Positions 11,323-22,648 of a stretch of DNA of 64,000 nucleotides are shown piece after piece (within the stretch, counting starts at the first letter, position 1; the number at the start of each line of letters is the position of its first letter). The translations under genes and the position numbers were made by a program. The DNA lies in assembly GCA_022818135.1 (NCBI GenBank), contig JAFMSR010000015.1, positions 22,661,206 through 22,725,205 of the forward strand. The letters are read 5' to 3'. Source of the DNA: Saxidomus purpurata (taxonomy: Eukaryota; Mollusca; Bivalvia; Venerida; Veneridae). Under the pieces are notes generated by a model, which was given only the letters and a program-made list of their open reading frames with translations, had not been told where the DNA came from and did no database searches.

Positions 11323-13083
11323 ACGAATACTTTTAACTAGCCTATTGCAGTGTGACCCCTTTCCTATATCATACGTAGATTCATTCAAAATACAAGTTTT
11401 CCACACTATAATGAAAGATCACTGTACCTGAAAACCTTAAGGTTTATGAAGAATATTACCACTGAATATCGACAGGTATCTGGTTAATTAAACTGTCCTT
11501 CATCAGTGTGAAGTTCGGTTAACTGAACTTTGAACGAAGCATCATAATTAGAATTATTTTACTGTTTAAATCCTAAAAACACCTCAATATTGAATAATCT
11601 TGCGTCGAATATATGTTTGGAACGTAATATATAGAGGATAATTGTTGGTTTCGGTGTAATATCACGTTATAATTTCACCGAGTGGGCACCAAAAGTGATA
11701 TTTTCACGAGTAGCGCAGCCATGAGTGAAAATAACAACTTAAGGTGTTCACGAGTGAAATTATCGTGATATTACATCGATACCAACAATTTTTCTGTTAA
11801 TTTTATGTCTAAACCTCTACTTTTGTTGGGTATATTTCAATGTCTAAAATTGCGGGAAACGTTATCAGAGAAAGCATCGCCAAGATGTCGTCATTTTAAG
11901 GACGTCCTCGTCTATAGTTTCCGGCATTCTGTATACACTTTTTGGCGTTAATCCGGGAAACAGATTTTGATAATTTTCACTGAGTGACCAGTGAGTTTAT
12001 CGGGATATAATTCACCGTTATATTTCGATAAACCATCGAAAAACATAAAAAAGTTTGCTCTGTTTTCTACTCTTATTCAGTCAATCAATTTTCCTTGAGT
12101 ACCCATTTAAACTATAAATGGTAAACTGTCCAAATGAAAGATCAACATATACATTTTAGCAGGGTAAAGCAAAGTACACAATATCAGAGAGCCGGTCAAT
12201 GTGTATTTAGAGGGTTGTATTTTTGACAGCAAATTTGGAAATTTATAAAAAAAATGGTGTCGCATTAGAGACTGTTTGATTTACATACCAAAAGCGCCGT
12301 CCTGATTATATACTTCAAATAATGATAGAGGAAATTGAGGGTAGGGAGTGAAGTACCAAGAACTGTGACTTTTAGATAACTTCATTGTTTAATTATCTCA
12401 CTTTATGGTAAAACTTTGTCAGAAATATGAGTCGAATAGTATTGAAATATGTGATTGAATTTATACTTGAACCACACAGTGATCGAGGACATTGATAGGT
12501 AGTGCAGTGACCAAGAACAATAACTCTAGCTAATCCAATAATATATGTACAATGTATTTGTATTTTTTGTATGACGTACGGAACGGAATTTATTCAAACT
12601 GCATACAAAGACAGAAATCATTAATAGAAGGTGTACTGTGTAAGAATTATGATTCTTCCTTGCCTAGTTTTAAATAAGATCTCTTTATTTTTCCACTTAG
12701 TCTAACTGCAAAAGTGAGGAGAAATGATTTAAACTGAGTAAAAAGATAGAAGACATAGTAGGATATAATTCGAAGAGATAAATAATAGGGACATCTAGAG
12801 GAGGTGCAATTAACTGGTAGGGGACTGTGTATTACATTGCAGTTAGGCTATTAATTTGTTTAACTCTGTAACATTCACATTTCAAACAATCGTATTCAAT
12901 CTTGGGTGAAATGCATATATTGTAGTCAAGTCAGAAGTTCAGGACCATCATTGCCCTCTTGTCACCATTTCAAATATGTTTACATACTGGAAATGGTCAC
13001 CATATTGTTTAACGGACACATCCCTTCAGCACTTTTATTTATTTAAAGAAGTCAATAGATCTATTAAATACATTGTATAGTTA
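11323..13083. other. gene-free interval
   Basis: Apart from the inverted-repeat element at 11640 nothing is recognised. Diverged relatives of that element's arms (CACTGAGTGACCAGTGAG, GATATAATTCACCG) lie near 11980-12050. Confidence 0.45.
11640..11795. repeat. inverted-repeat (MITE-like) element
   Basis: The left arm AATTGTTGGTTTCGGTGTAA with TATCACG pairs with the right arm ending CGATACCAACAATTT. Arms are about 50 bp, internal spacer about 55 bp, with a TTTCACCGAGTG/CACGAGTGAAAT core. No coding capacity. Confidence 0.75.
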
Positions 13084-13239
13084 GCGCTTTGTGAAGGACG
13101 TAAGTGGTCTAACAGACATGAGGAAGGAATGCCGTCAACACCTGAAGCAGTTGCAGAACTGGTGGATAAGTGTTTCCTGCCACAAATGAAACATCTTTTG
13201 AATACTTTGGCTCCTCCTGCAAACCATGCGGTGACATAG
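13084..13239 (+). pseudogene. papain-like fragment, copy P3, last exon only
   Basis: A 52-codon open stretch begins ALCEGRKWSNRHEEGMPST, runs through PEAVAELVDKC and stops at TAG 13237. It aligns to the P1/P2 tail after the candidate active-site Cys. The Cys-containing NCCSNIVYQ segment and everything N-terminal are missing upstream. DNA downstream matches 4235-4320, so it belongs to the same duplicated unit. It has no catalytic residue of its own; it could be a real terminal exon only if other exons were recovered. Confidence 0.5.
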
Positions 13240-15543
13240 ATCAACAGGTCATTCATACAACGTTTTTCAAGGCAGTATTTTTTCTCGAACAGTCTGATTT
13301 AATGGTTCAAAAGTAAAAATAATGTGACGTTGATGTGGTATGCAACAGATACCAACACTTGAATTAAGACGCTTTAGACTTTTACGAAAAAAGTATCAAT
13401 TACGAGACACTTAATAGTATAAACGGATTTCGGAGATACGAGGTTCTCAAAACACAACGTCCGCCGAAAGAAGTAGTTCGAAGCCAAAAAAATAGTTCGA
13501 AGCGGAGTAATTTCTTTGCCAAACTAATCATTTGATGTATATAATGGAGAAATGAAACTATTTTTGCGATGGTTATCACGTTTCCACGAGGGGGCGTTTT
13601 CTGTGTTTTTGACGCAGTCAATTTGTCAATGACGCAACAGAAAAAGCAAAGAGCGTTTCTTAAGACGCCATTAAAATTCGATGCCCACATTACTACAAAT
13701 ACATTGTTCAGTCAAGTACGTCTGTAAAGTCCAAACTGTTCGTTCCTGGGAATGAACAACAAAAATAACCATTTAAACCTATCAAAACGGCGTCGAAATG
13801 CAAGACAATTTGTTTACAAAATACGCTTCAGGTATAGGATATTTCGGAGTCGGATGATGCGCATTTTGTTACGTTTAATATTTGCGTTTATTGGTTGTAT
13901 GTTACCATAATCAAAGTGTCAAAGATGCTTAACAAGAGATGGCCGACGAACTTTTACAGAAAAAAATGTATATCCGAGTCTTTTTTTAAAATGATCATTT
14001 TGTTGAAATTTAAATCAGCCTGCCACTGTAGACAGGAGGTTCAGTGTGTCAAATTTGAAAGGTTGAATGTGCGCTAGGACCTGCTGTGGACAAAATTGAC
14101 TTTGTAGATGCAGTGCACTTAGATTTGGCTATATGCCAAACGTAAAGTCCCGTATGAATTGTTTATTAAAATAGTACGCTATTTATCCACCTAGACACAC
14201 ATTATCAAGTTTCAAAATATTTACATATGTGTGCACTGAGGTGTTTAATTTATTCAACTACCTGCAATGTATAACAAATAGAAACATGCAGAGATATTTT
14301 TCGACATTTTTATTATTCCTATTTCAATGACAATTTGTATTTCATCGGCTGTAAAGAAAACAAAACTTTCATTGTCAAGCGTCTCGCAAGTCTGCCTCCT
14401 TACGGAAATCCAGTTTCTTGTGAGAATGTGAGGTTCGATCTTGTGTGATAGACAACTTTAATTAAACACGAAAAGTTCAGATACAGTCAAACCTGTCCTA
14501 AGCTGCCAGTCAGGAAAGCATATCAAACGGCTATTAGAGTGCAGATACAGGTGTATTTAACAGAGATGGCGAGTCGGTGTGGCTGCTGTGGTTATCCCTA
14601 GTGTACAGAAATCACAATCGCATCAAAACTATTGTAAGGAAACAGTTGTATTTCCCGGTCTGAATAAAGGAAAGACCAAAGTAGATTCTGTAAATATCAA
14701 TGCGCTGAAAGTACAGATAGCACGGGTATCACATGCTTCCTGGAAATATTTACTTTCGTAAAATATTATATTTTCTATAAAGTGCTGTTGCATAATAAAC
14801 TTTATAAACATGATATTTCAATTTCACCTCTCAAAAGTAAGTTAATAGCATACAATAAATTATTAGTGTTTGACCATAATTATAACTATTTGGAACTATT
14901 ATCTTGGGGAAAAAATAAAGCGTTTTATTGCTCCATGTTTGTCTAGAAAAGTAATTTCTATACCAATTTATTTTATAGTCCCTCTACTACGACACTTACC
15001 ATTAAAGAAATATTCCCTTTATCAGCCAGCATTATATGCAACAATTCTAACCTACGAAACATTTACTTGTCTTTGTAATATATTTTGTTTAGCTAGATAA
15101 AGAATTTTTGTATGAGCCTGTATTAAATTGAAACATTTATGCTCGAGTAACATGGGCTGCAATGTGCTTTTCATCCGGTGCAGATACTTTCTGTCTCGTG
15201 TCATGAATTACAACATCTTTCATGATGGATTAAATTATCATGTATCATGTTTTCTCTTGATCATGATTGTAGACCGTACCTGTTTTTGTCTGAAAGAAAA
15301 TATTTTTCCGTCACATATTGCAAACAATTTCTAAAAATGCAATTTTAATGAATTTGCTTTTATTTCTCTATAGTTTAGTGACTATACATAACAGGTGCAG
15401 AGAAGTAACAGAGTGCAAATGATAAACGATTTAGCAATTAAAACATTTTAATACTGTTCGGTGTTAAACAAGAAAAAAAGCACTACATCCAAATTTGCTG
15501 ATGTTCATACTTCGTCGAAGCAAAACGTCAAATGCGTATCCAT
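13240..15543. other. unit P3 flank joining to gene A
   Basis: No gene. 14110-14550 is collinear with 5500-5930, and 14590-15250 with 7137-7690, defining the duplication that carries gene A and its pseudogene. A TTTATT near 15359, AATAAA on the minus strand, is a plausible polyadenylation signal for gene A about 190 nt past its stop. Confidence 0.55.
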
Positions 15544-17933
15544 TTATATTTCAACTATACCAAACGTATGCAGTTTGTATGTCTTAGAAATGAACCGATG
15601 ATTGTTGCTGTCATACTGAACTTTCAAAGCTCTGTTTTGTCCAGGTTCACCGCTTATTACAGTTTGCAAAAATAATCCTGTGTCGATATTAGTTCCATTT
15701 GCACAAGCTTTTTGCGCATGCGCAACCGGAAAGAATTCGCCAGGAATGTACTCTTGACTGATATGGTATCCAAAGTTCCTGTAAAGGTAAATATGAGTTA
15801 CCATTATTTCTAATATTTGTACATGCACATTTCAGAAAACAGAAGTTTTAATGAAACGAGACCTTCAGACGCCAATATAGATTTCCAAACTTTAGAATAT
15901 CCGATTATTTTGCGAATTATCATTTCATGTTATTTAATCTACATGTATGTGCCACTTTAAATTCCTCATTTCAGTTTTAGTTGAAAATTGTTGAAAAACT
16001 TACTCGTTTCCTTCGCACACTTTCTTTGTGAAATGAATGTTGCAGTAGACAAGATAGTTCCCGCCACCATGTAAATTTACAACGTCTGTATGAAACGACA
16101 GACTGCCTTCCTTCACTTCTGCTTCCCATACGATCCTACTGCTATTGGCTATTAAAAATAGTAAACCGAGTATATATTACTATCATTAAAATATAATTAA
16201 CAATAACTCGACCTACTGTCTTGGGACGAAATACTTACACATCTTGATTGCTGACAATATAAAGTATAGAATGAAACTAAAACAAAAAAGTATCAAGCCT
16301 AGTAAAGATTTTAATACTAATTGAACGTCTTACAACTAAAGTATAAGGGAAATTGGCGTCATTTGGAAAAAAAAAATCCCAATAACATGAATATCTGTTC
16401 CAGTTTCGTTGGAAAACCACACCGTCTAAATTTAGAAATGTTATTTTCTTTCCTGAAAATGATAATTATGTAACCGTTGAAATTTATACTTTCCGGAAAA
16501 TGATTATGGTGTAACCGTCTATACGTACAAGTGCTGTGTCTTTTCCGAAAAATGATAATGAGGGTGAAAGCCTGCTTACGCGCCATATCGCATTTGGGTA
16601 AACAAATATTCTGTAGGTTTACTTGCTATACTTTATTTAAAGTTTATAATGCAACGCCAAACATTTAAAGATTTTGTAAAACAAATATCATTGTTCGATA
16701 CCTGTTCCAGTCAAATGTAACACTGAACGTCTGTAGTTGAGTACAGCATTAATCAGCCGGTTGTTCTTCTCTACTTTAGCCCGAATCAGACTTTCAGCTG
16801 GAGTGTCTGTTAGCTCCTCCGTTAGATTTGATCTAGATCTATTCAAATTGTAAAGAATTGTCTCTACACTATAAATGTCTCCTTTCAGTTCGTCAATATC
16901 TGAAAATCCAACAATTTAGTGTTGCGAGTAAGATAACTTCCATTTAGGCAAGGTGGGTTTCGTAGGACACAAAGTAATTACATAAGTACTTAATAACCTC
17001 AATAACATATTAACTTGATAGTAATAACCTTGATAATATTATAACTTATTAACTTTTATAAAAACAAATGAATCTGCTAGCCTAGATAGCTTTAAATTGC
17101 ATATCATCAAGTGACAAGTGTTTACTTTGTAGGTTAAAATGATTTAATGTAAGATATCTCACTGCAGTAGAATGAAAAAAGTACTTACTTGACTTTAGAC
17201 TTCTCACTTCAGAACTCTGTCTATTCAAGCCCTGTAAATGTAAAATGAGAAAAATAATCAAGTGGTCAATCCTTTAATATAAATGAGAAAATAACAAATA
17301 ACAAAAGTACTGATTTTAAGACATATTTCATGAAGTGCGCTAACCTCTGTATGTGGGCCTGAAAAACACGTTCACACTAGATATTACGTGTAGAACACCA
17401 ATACATACCTTTTCAAATGTATATTTCAGAAGTCGAAGCAATGTTGATATGTTCTCAATGCAGCACCGCTTGCCATCCGTGGATTCGAAAAAATGCCTTT
17501 CTGGCTCTTTAACACTTTTGCATAGTAAACAAAATATTTGTGTCTGTACGATGCTGGCTACAGAGTCAGTAGACACAATATCATATAATATGTTTCTGAT
17601 ATCCGCAACAGATGTAACAGGGCCGCTATCTGACCGTTGAATTGTCACATATACAAGAGATGCAGTACACACAGTGATAAGAACTATGTTCAGCCCAGCA
17701 AGACCCAAGAAGATCCTCTTTATGTGTCTATATCTTCCGACAAGTGTCTTGCGATTGTGTTTTGTTTGGTCATGTGGCTGCAGATTCTGAAATTCTTCAC
17801 CCCACATCTTTCGTGTATTGCAATTGTGTTTAGTTTGGTCATGCGCCTGCAGATTTTGATATTCTTCATCCCCCATACCTACACCGCAATATTCGTTTTG
17901 AAAACTATTTAAAATCCTGTTCACCAATATCAC
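15544..17933 (-). CDS. TNF-superfamily ligand-like type II membrane protein (gene A)
   Basis: Five exons, each with AG/GT borders and continuous frame: 17933-17409, 17231-17189, 16899-16702, 16148-16004, 15778-15544 (1146 nt, 381 aa). Residues 1-73 are cytosolic and contain a 23-residue tandem duplication (DEEYQNLQAHDQTKHN / GEEFQNLQPHDQTKHN), with YQNL resembling a YxxPhi sorting motif. One membrane helix spans about 74-97, with no cleaved signal peptide. The stalk has CLLC (135/138) and CC (157/158). A charged helical neck is about 190-255. The TNF homology domain starts at about 256: an IVWEAEV strand, GGGNYLVYCNIHF, and a C-terminal HTFGIVEI like the FFG/YFG ends of TNF ligands. The expected role is a trimeric ligand at the cell surface. 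An alternative start is Met20. The family call is from fold motifs and architecture, without a search. It is paralogous to gene B and to the pseudogene at 7137. Confidence 0.82.
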
Positions 17934-18554
17934 ACTTTCGTACTAATTGCCGTTACTATGCGTTTTCCAGAAACATGAAAGAAATGTTTTCCAGATTTTG
18001 TCGATTTCTAGATTTTCAGGAATTCTATTTAAAGAAACGGGTCATTCTTTGTAAGATCTGTCTCTATTTATAGGTTTGCACATTAACCTGCTTTGTGTTT
18101 GAAATTATCTATAAAATATAAATGTATTGAGGTTACTAATGTGTTTATTAAAATATTTATTTTCAGTGTTATGAAAACTTGAGCATCTAAATGTCGTTTA
18201 AACCTCTCATTTATATTTTTAAAAGGTCAGTCAAATCTTATTCCGGCTAATATACTCAGCATTAATGTTTCCGCTACTTAATTTATTTACTACTAGGTCA
18301 GGTGTTTCGTTTTCTTTTCCCGGTATCAAGCTATTTATATACACTTTTTCTAAAACAGCGACCTAGTTCTCCAAGAAGTAAGCTAAAACAAACTCAACTT
18401 TTCAAGTCTGTTACCAAGATCGCAAATGTTAATATCTTTTAACATGCAGACATGGCGGTAAAATAAATTTAGTAGGAGACGATTTGCATGATTGTACTTA
18501 TTTACATAGACTTTCCCTATCGTAACTTCGTAACTAAATAGTTGTGTCCCCTGG
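17934..18554. other. 5' flank of gene A, no gene seen
   Basis: AT-rich and without recognisable exons. It would contain the gene A promoter and 5' UTR, but no TATA box or other element stands out enough to call. Confidence 0.4.
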
Positions 18555-19165
18555 CTAGGTTATTGACGCCGCGAGGGATCGCGGCGTCAGTATTGAATAG
18601 GTTTCAATTTTGGACCATGGGGTTGCATAATCAAATAGGGAGCAGCCAACATTATTATTGTAAATCTAAACTATGTTCTATATGTATGAAAAATGACTTT
18701 TATGAATCATTAAATTGTATTAAGTCATTAAAAAATAATAAAGTACAAAATATTTACGTCTTCTTCCCTTTATTACAAAACTTTGGACACATTTAATGAG
18801 TATTTAATAACTTTTTCCACAAACTCGCAGACTACGGTTTTTTTATAGCTTTGTTTACGGACCTTACGACCCGATTCATCAAAGCTCAGAAAAAAAGATT
18901 CGGAAGATGTTTTGCTATCTTAAACCACTCAAATAATAGAATACATGGCGCCAACGCGAAAAATCAATGAAAACCCATTTTAATTACTACATATTAGACT
19001 ATAATATTGAAACTGTAAAGAAAACCCGTTCACCAAACTATGCAATACGTAGGGCCCTAACGGAATTCCATTCCATCATTTGTAAATAAAAACAATACTC
19101 AGCCAATGGAAGTTCTGTAAAATGTATACGTCACAGCATAATTAATCATGTGGATTTCATCTCTT
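18555..19165. repeat. dispersed repeat, copy 1, hairpin at its left end
   Basis: About 600 bp matched in direct orientation by 20717-21260 (shared CAGTATTGAATAGGTTT, CCATGGGGTTGCATAATC, GCTTTGTTTACGGACC). Its left edge has a perfect hairpin GACGCCGCGA-GGGA-TCGCGGCGTC (18565-18588) a few bases inside the point where the copies start to match. No open reading frame. Confidence 0.75.
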
Positions 19166-20716
19166 TCCGCCATATTGCTAGAGTGTATACGCTTCGGGAA
19201 TAGAAAGAAAGAATAATCCACATTACCAGCTACAGGGAGGGAGGGGCTGGTATATCTGTTTTACAAATAGTTATTTTTCACAATATTTGGACCCGGTGTA
19301 ATTATACATGCACAGGTTTTTTTGCCTCTGCTTCCTATAAACCGACCTGTAGTCAGTGAAATTGTGGGAGGAGCCATGGTTATAAATAGTTTTGTCTATC
19401 TAAAAATAGCCAGTGTAAAATTAGCATCCGAAAATAATTAATGTTGTGAAAAAAAGAGGTATTTAACAATATGGAAGTTACACAAGGATTTAGCATTATG
19501 CTAGTAACTAATAAAAGTTTATTTTTTGAATCAGTTTCATAAACAAAAAGTACACAGAGGTAATGATCATTTTATGTAGTAAAAGGGTTCGCTGATTTTA
19601 TAGAGAAACCTGTCCAAGTCATGCTTCTAAAACATGCGCGGCGTCTTTGATGCTTTGCATCAAAATTCGTCTTGTAGGTTATAGGATATGAAACGATGTG
19701 TTGTTGCATAAATCAAGTACCTGATCGCAACGTTTACTATGCGTATTAACCGAGATGTTTCATACGTTTTTTTACAACCAAGGTCGTAACCAAGGTCGTA
19801 CCGTAGATAGTATAAGCATAACTTTTGCTACCGCGTTATGTATGCTGGAATACCCACTTATTATAACATATTAATACATGTTTTGCTCATAGCTTATGAA
19901 AGTAAAACTCATCTCACAATTTCTGGAAAATGGGAATTCCTAACGTGCGTTTTGCGAAAAACAGAAAATCATACCATATAGCATTGGAAGTTGAAAAGGA
20001 AATTTTCTAACAACATGCCGGATCACGCCCCGCTACACGAGAATGAAGAAGTTTGAATGACGAGGGCGCAGGAGGAAAACTCGCTAAGTAGCGTGGGCTG
20101 GGGTGAAAAACATGGTAAGCGGGAGACGCGAAATGTCGCGATTTAAAACATAAAAAGGAGGGGTCGCGACTCGTAAACTTGACGTTGTTAGAGCGATAAA
20201 TTGCTAAATTTAGTTTCAAACTGTATTTCCCTGTTACAATTCCAGATTTAAAAGAAAATTTGATTTGAGGTTAGTAATGGACCTTTAAACTTCGACTTTT
20301 CGCCTCGCTCTCCGCTAAAAATTATCGAGCTCACGCTAATAAGCAAGTATTCGCTCAGCGCCCTCGCCATCCTAACTGCCTAATGGTGGGGCCGTGGGGT
20401 GGAAAGGCGAAATCATGCACGTATTTGATGACTGGTCTTAATAAGATCATAAGCGACAATAAACCTTTCTCTCAGTTTCCTTTTGACATTTTTAACCAGA
20501 TAAACATAAATACCGACCCTGATTATACATGTTGTGAAAGGCTACGAAGTAGATTTCTATAATTATCTATCTAAGTTGTGCAAGGTACATTTAGTTCAAC
20601 AATCATCGGAATGATTCATTTCCTGGATATGGAATATGAAAGTGCATAAGTACTGTAATTGCATACTAATATACACCGAAAACGTGCATGTGCTATTCTT
20701 AGCTCAGTGCTCTCTC
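19166..20716. other. gene-free spacer with one inverted-repeat element
   Basis: No exon recognised. The diverged inverted repeat at 20020-20395 is listed separately. A Pro/Ser-rich minus-strand frame at 20007-20219 lies inside that element and is not considered a gene. Confidence 0.45.
20020..20395. repeat. diverged inverted repeat with GC-rich arms
   Basis: The left arm (about 20030-20150, containing GACGAGGGCGCAGGAGGAAA and GTAAGCGGGAGACGCGAAA) pairs imperfectly with the right arm (about 20285-20375, containing TTTCGCCTCGCTCTCCGC and CAGCGCCCTCGCCATCCTAA). The spacer is about 135 bp. The arms are far more GC-rich than the surroundings. Probably an old foldback or MITE element. Confidence 0.55.
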
Positions 20717-21260
20717 AAAAGGTTGTTGGCGCTGTGCGGAAGCACAGCGTCAGTATTGAATAGGTTTTAATTTTGTACCATGGGGTTGCATAATCGAATA
20801 GGGCGCCAACATTTTTTGTAATTAAAAACTATGTTTTATGTTTGAACAACCCTATAATTTAAATAAATAGTTTAACTGATTACAAACAATACTATACCAG
20901 ATGCATCGTCTTCGACCATTTTCAAAATTTTTGACATATTCATAGGTATTTAATAACTTTTCCGCAACTTGAGGTTCGGTTTTTTTGCTTTGTTTACGGA
21001 CCCTACGGCCGATTCATCAAAGTTCGAAAAACCTCTCGATAGTTGTTTTGCTATCTCTAAACTTTTGAGTTTAAATACATATGTTGTCACGTGAATAATT
21101 AATGAAAACCCATTTTATTACTACTACTAAAGTAAAATGTAGGCTTCATAAATAAGACCGTTCACCTAACTATGGATACATGGGGTCTCAATGAAAGTTA
21201 TGTAAAGCATCGCTAACACTGACCAATAGTAAAGACAAATTAATCACGTGGGTTTCGTCT
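20717..21260. repeat. dispersed repeat, copy 2, hairpin at its left end
   Basis: Direct-orientation relative of 18555-19165. Its terminal hairpin (20728-20751, GGCGCTGTGC-GGAA-GCACAGCGTC) keeps the stem although several base pairs differ from copy 1. Internal indels make it slightly shorter. Confidence 0.75.
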
Positions 21261-22648
21261 GCGTCGAAAGCGTCTACTGACCACGAGCTGTAGCCTTGTT
21301 TAATGGGCGTCATCGTCCATTATACGGAGGTTGTTTTATGATTCTTTTTTTTTTGGTTAAACTGTGTAAATGTGGTTTTTCTTATTATGATACAGTTCAT
21401 TCTAATTTTTGGTTTTCCCTTGTAGGTTGTTTCTGATTTCTATGCTCTGTTCCTTTAAATCATGTTTCATGCGCCCTTTGATCTTCTTGTATAATGTTTT
21501 AAAGAAGTTTAGGAAAGACGATTCACACTGGACAATGCTTCAAAATGTGTTGAAAGGGACCCTCCTATACTTCTATACTAGAAAGTGTAGAACACATGTA
21601 CATGTATGGAGCGTTTTTAAACATATACATAATCTATATGTGTTGAACATTGACGTATTACAAATTTCAACAACAGATTCGGGTAAACTGATTCCAGTCA
21701 AATGTAGTATTCGTGCATGTAAAAATCCACGATCAGTTTCTCTGACTGCAACCGATATTTTGCACCTTTTAAGATCACATAAGATTCTATGAACATTAAA
21801 TTTTGGTAGTTATCAATCCATGGGAAAATGTTTTACTAACGACTGGTTAAAATACGTCCTATCTGATAGGTGATGTAAAGTGTTCAACAACAAATGAAAA
21901 ACAAAACGCATATAATTTATTCGAGTCAATCTGCACACTTTCAACACGATAACAAAAACTGCCATTTATCAATATGTAACTGGTGTTCAGAGCACCGTGA
22001 AATTGCAAATAAAATACGCCTATATTATACAGTCACATATTGGTATGTAGAAATAGCAAGAAAATATAAGGCTACCTATCAAAGTACATAAATATATATT
22101 GTAATACATTGTATTTATTGAATTTAAATATGCCCTATTTACATCACATTTTAACTGTATTCTTTGTTTTATTCTTTCTTGCATAAAAAACTGCATGAGT
22201 TATAAAAATAAGACATTGCAAAAATAATTTAGATTTAAAATTTCATGTATATTCTTTTTAAATTTGACTTTCGAATCAAATAAATCCCTACAGTAGACGG
22301 AGATACTTAATTGTGCATTTAGAAATCGTGCAACTTCCCTAAACTGTTTTGAAAAGTGTGTTGAAATCTATAATCATTCAAGGTCAGGAAAATACAAGGC
22401 ACGTTTATAACACTTGGATATTATCACTTATTCACTGACTCTTTTGAATACCTTGCATAGCTAGGGGAAGAGGTAATATAAATTTAACAGTAAGTATATT
22501 CCTTTATTCTGTGATAATTAATAAATACTTTAAAGTTTTTGCTTAGCAAGTTGAAATTATTTAAAAGTTGCATGGACATGTATATATTTACACATTTTCT
22601 TAGTGAGCACTTAAGTGAAAACATGGATTGCAAGTTTTTAAACAACTT
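21261..22648. other. gene-free interval before gene B
   Basis: A 127-codon plus-strand frame (21409-21792) and a 65-codon frame (21894-22091) have no domain, no splice partner and ordinary AT-rich composition, so they are not called. A TTTATT at 22503, AATAAA on the minus strand, is a candidate poly(A) signal for gene B about 145 nt past its stop. Confidence 0.45.

Noticed and set aside
13400..13690. 96-codon minus-strand frame
   Set aside because: No motif or splice partner; overlaps duplicated noncoding flank.
20007..20219. 70-codon Ser/Pro/His-rich minus-strand frame
   Set aside because: Falls in the left arm of the inverted-repeat element 20020-20395.
21409..21792. 127-codon plus-strand frame
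   Set aside because: No domain, no repeat of codon pattern in related copies, no splice partner. Consistent with a chance frame.
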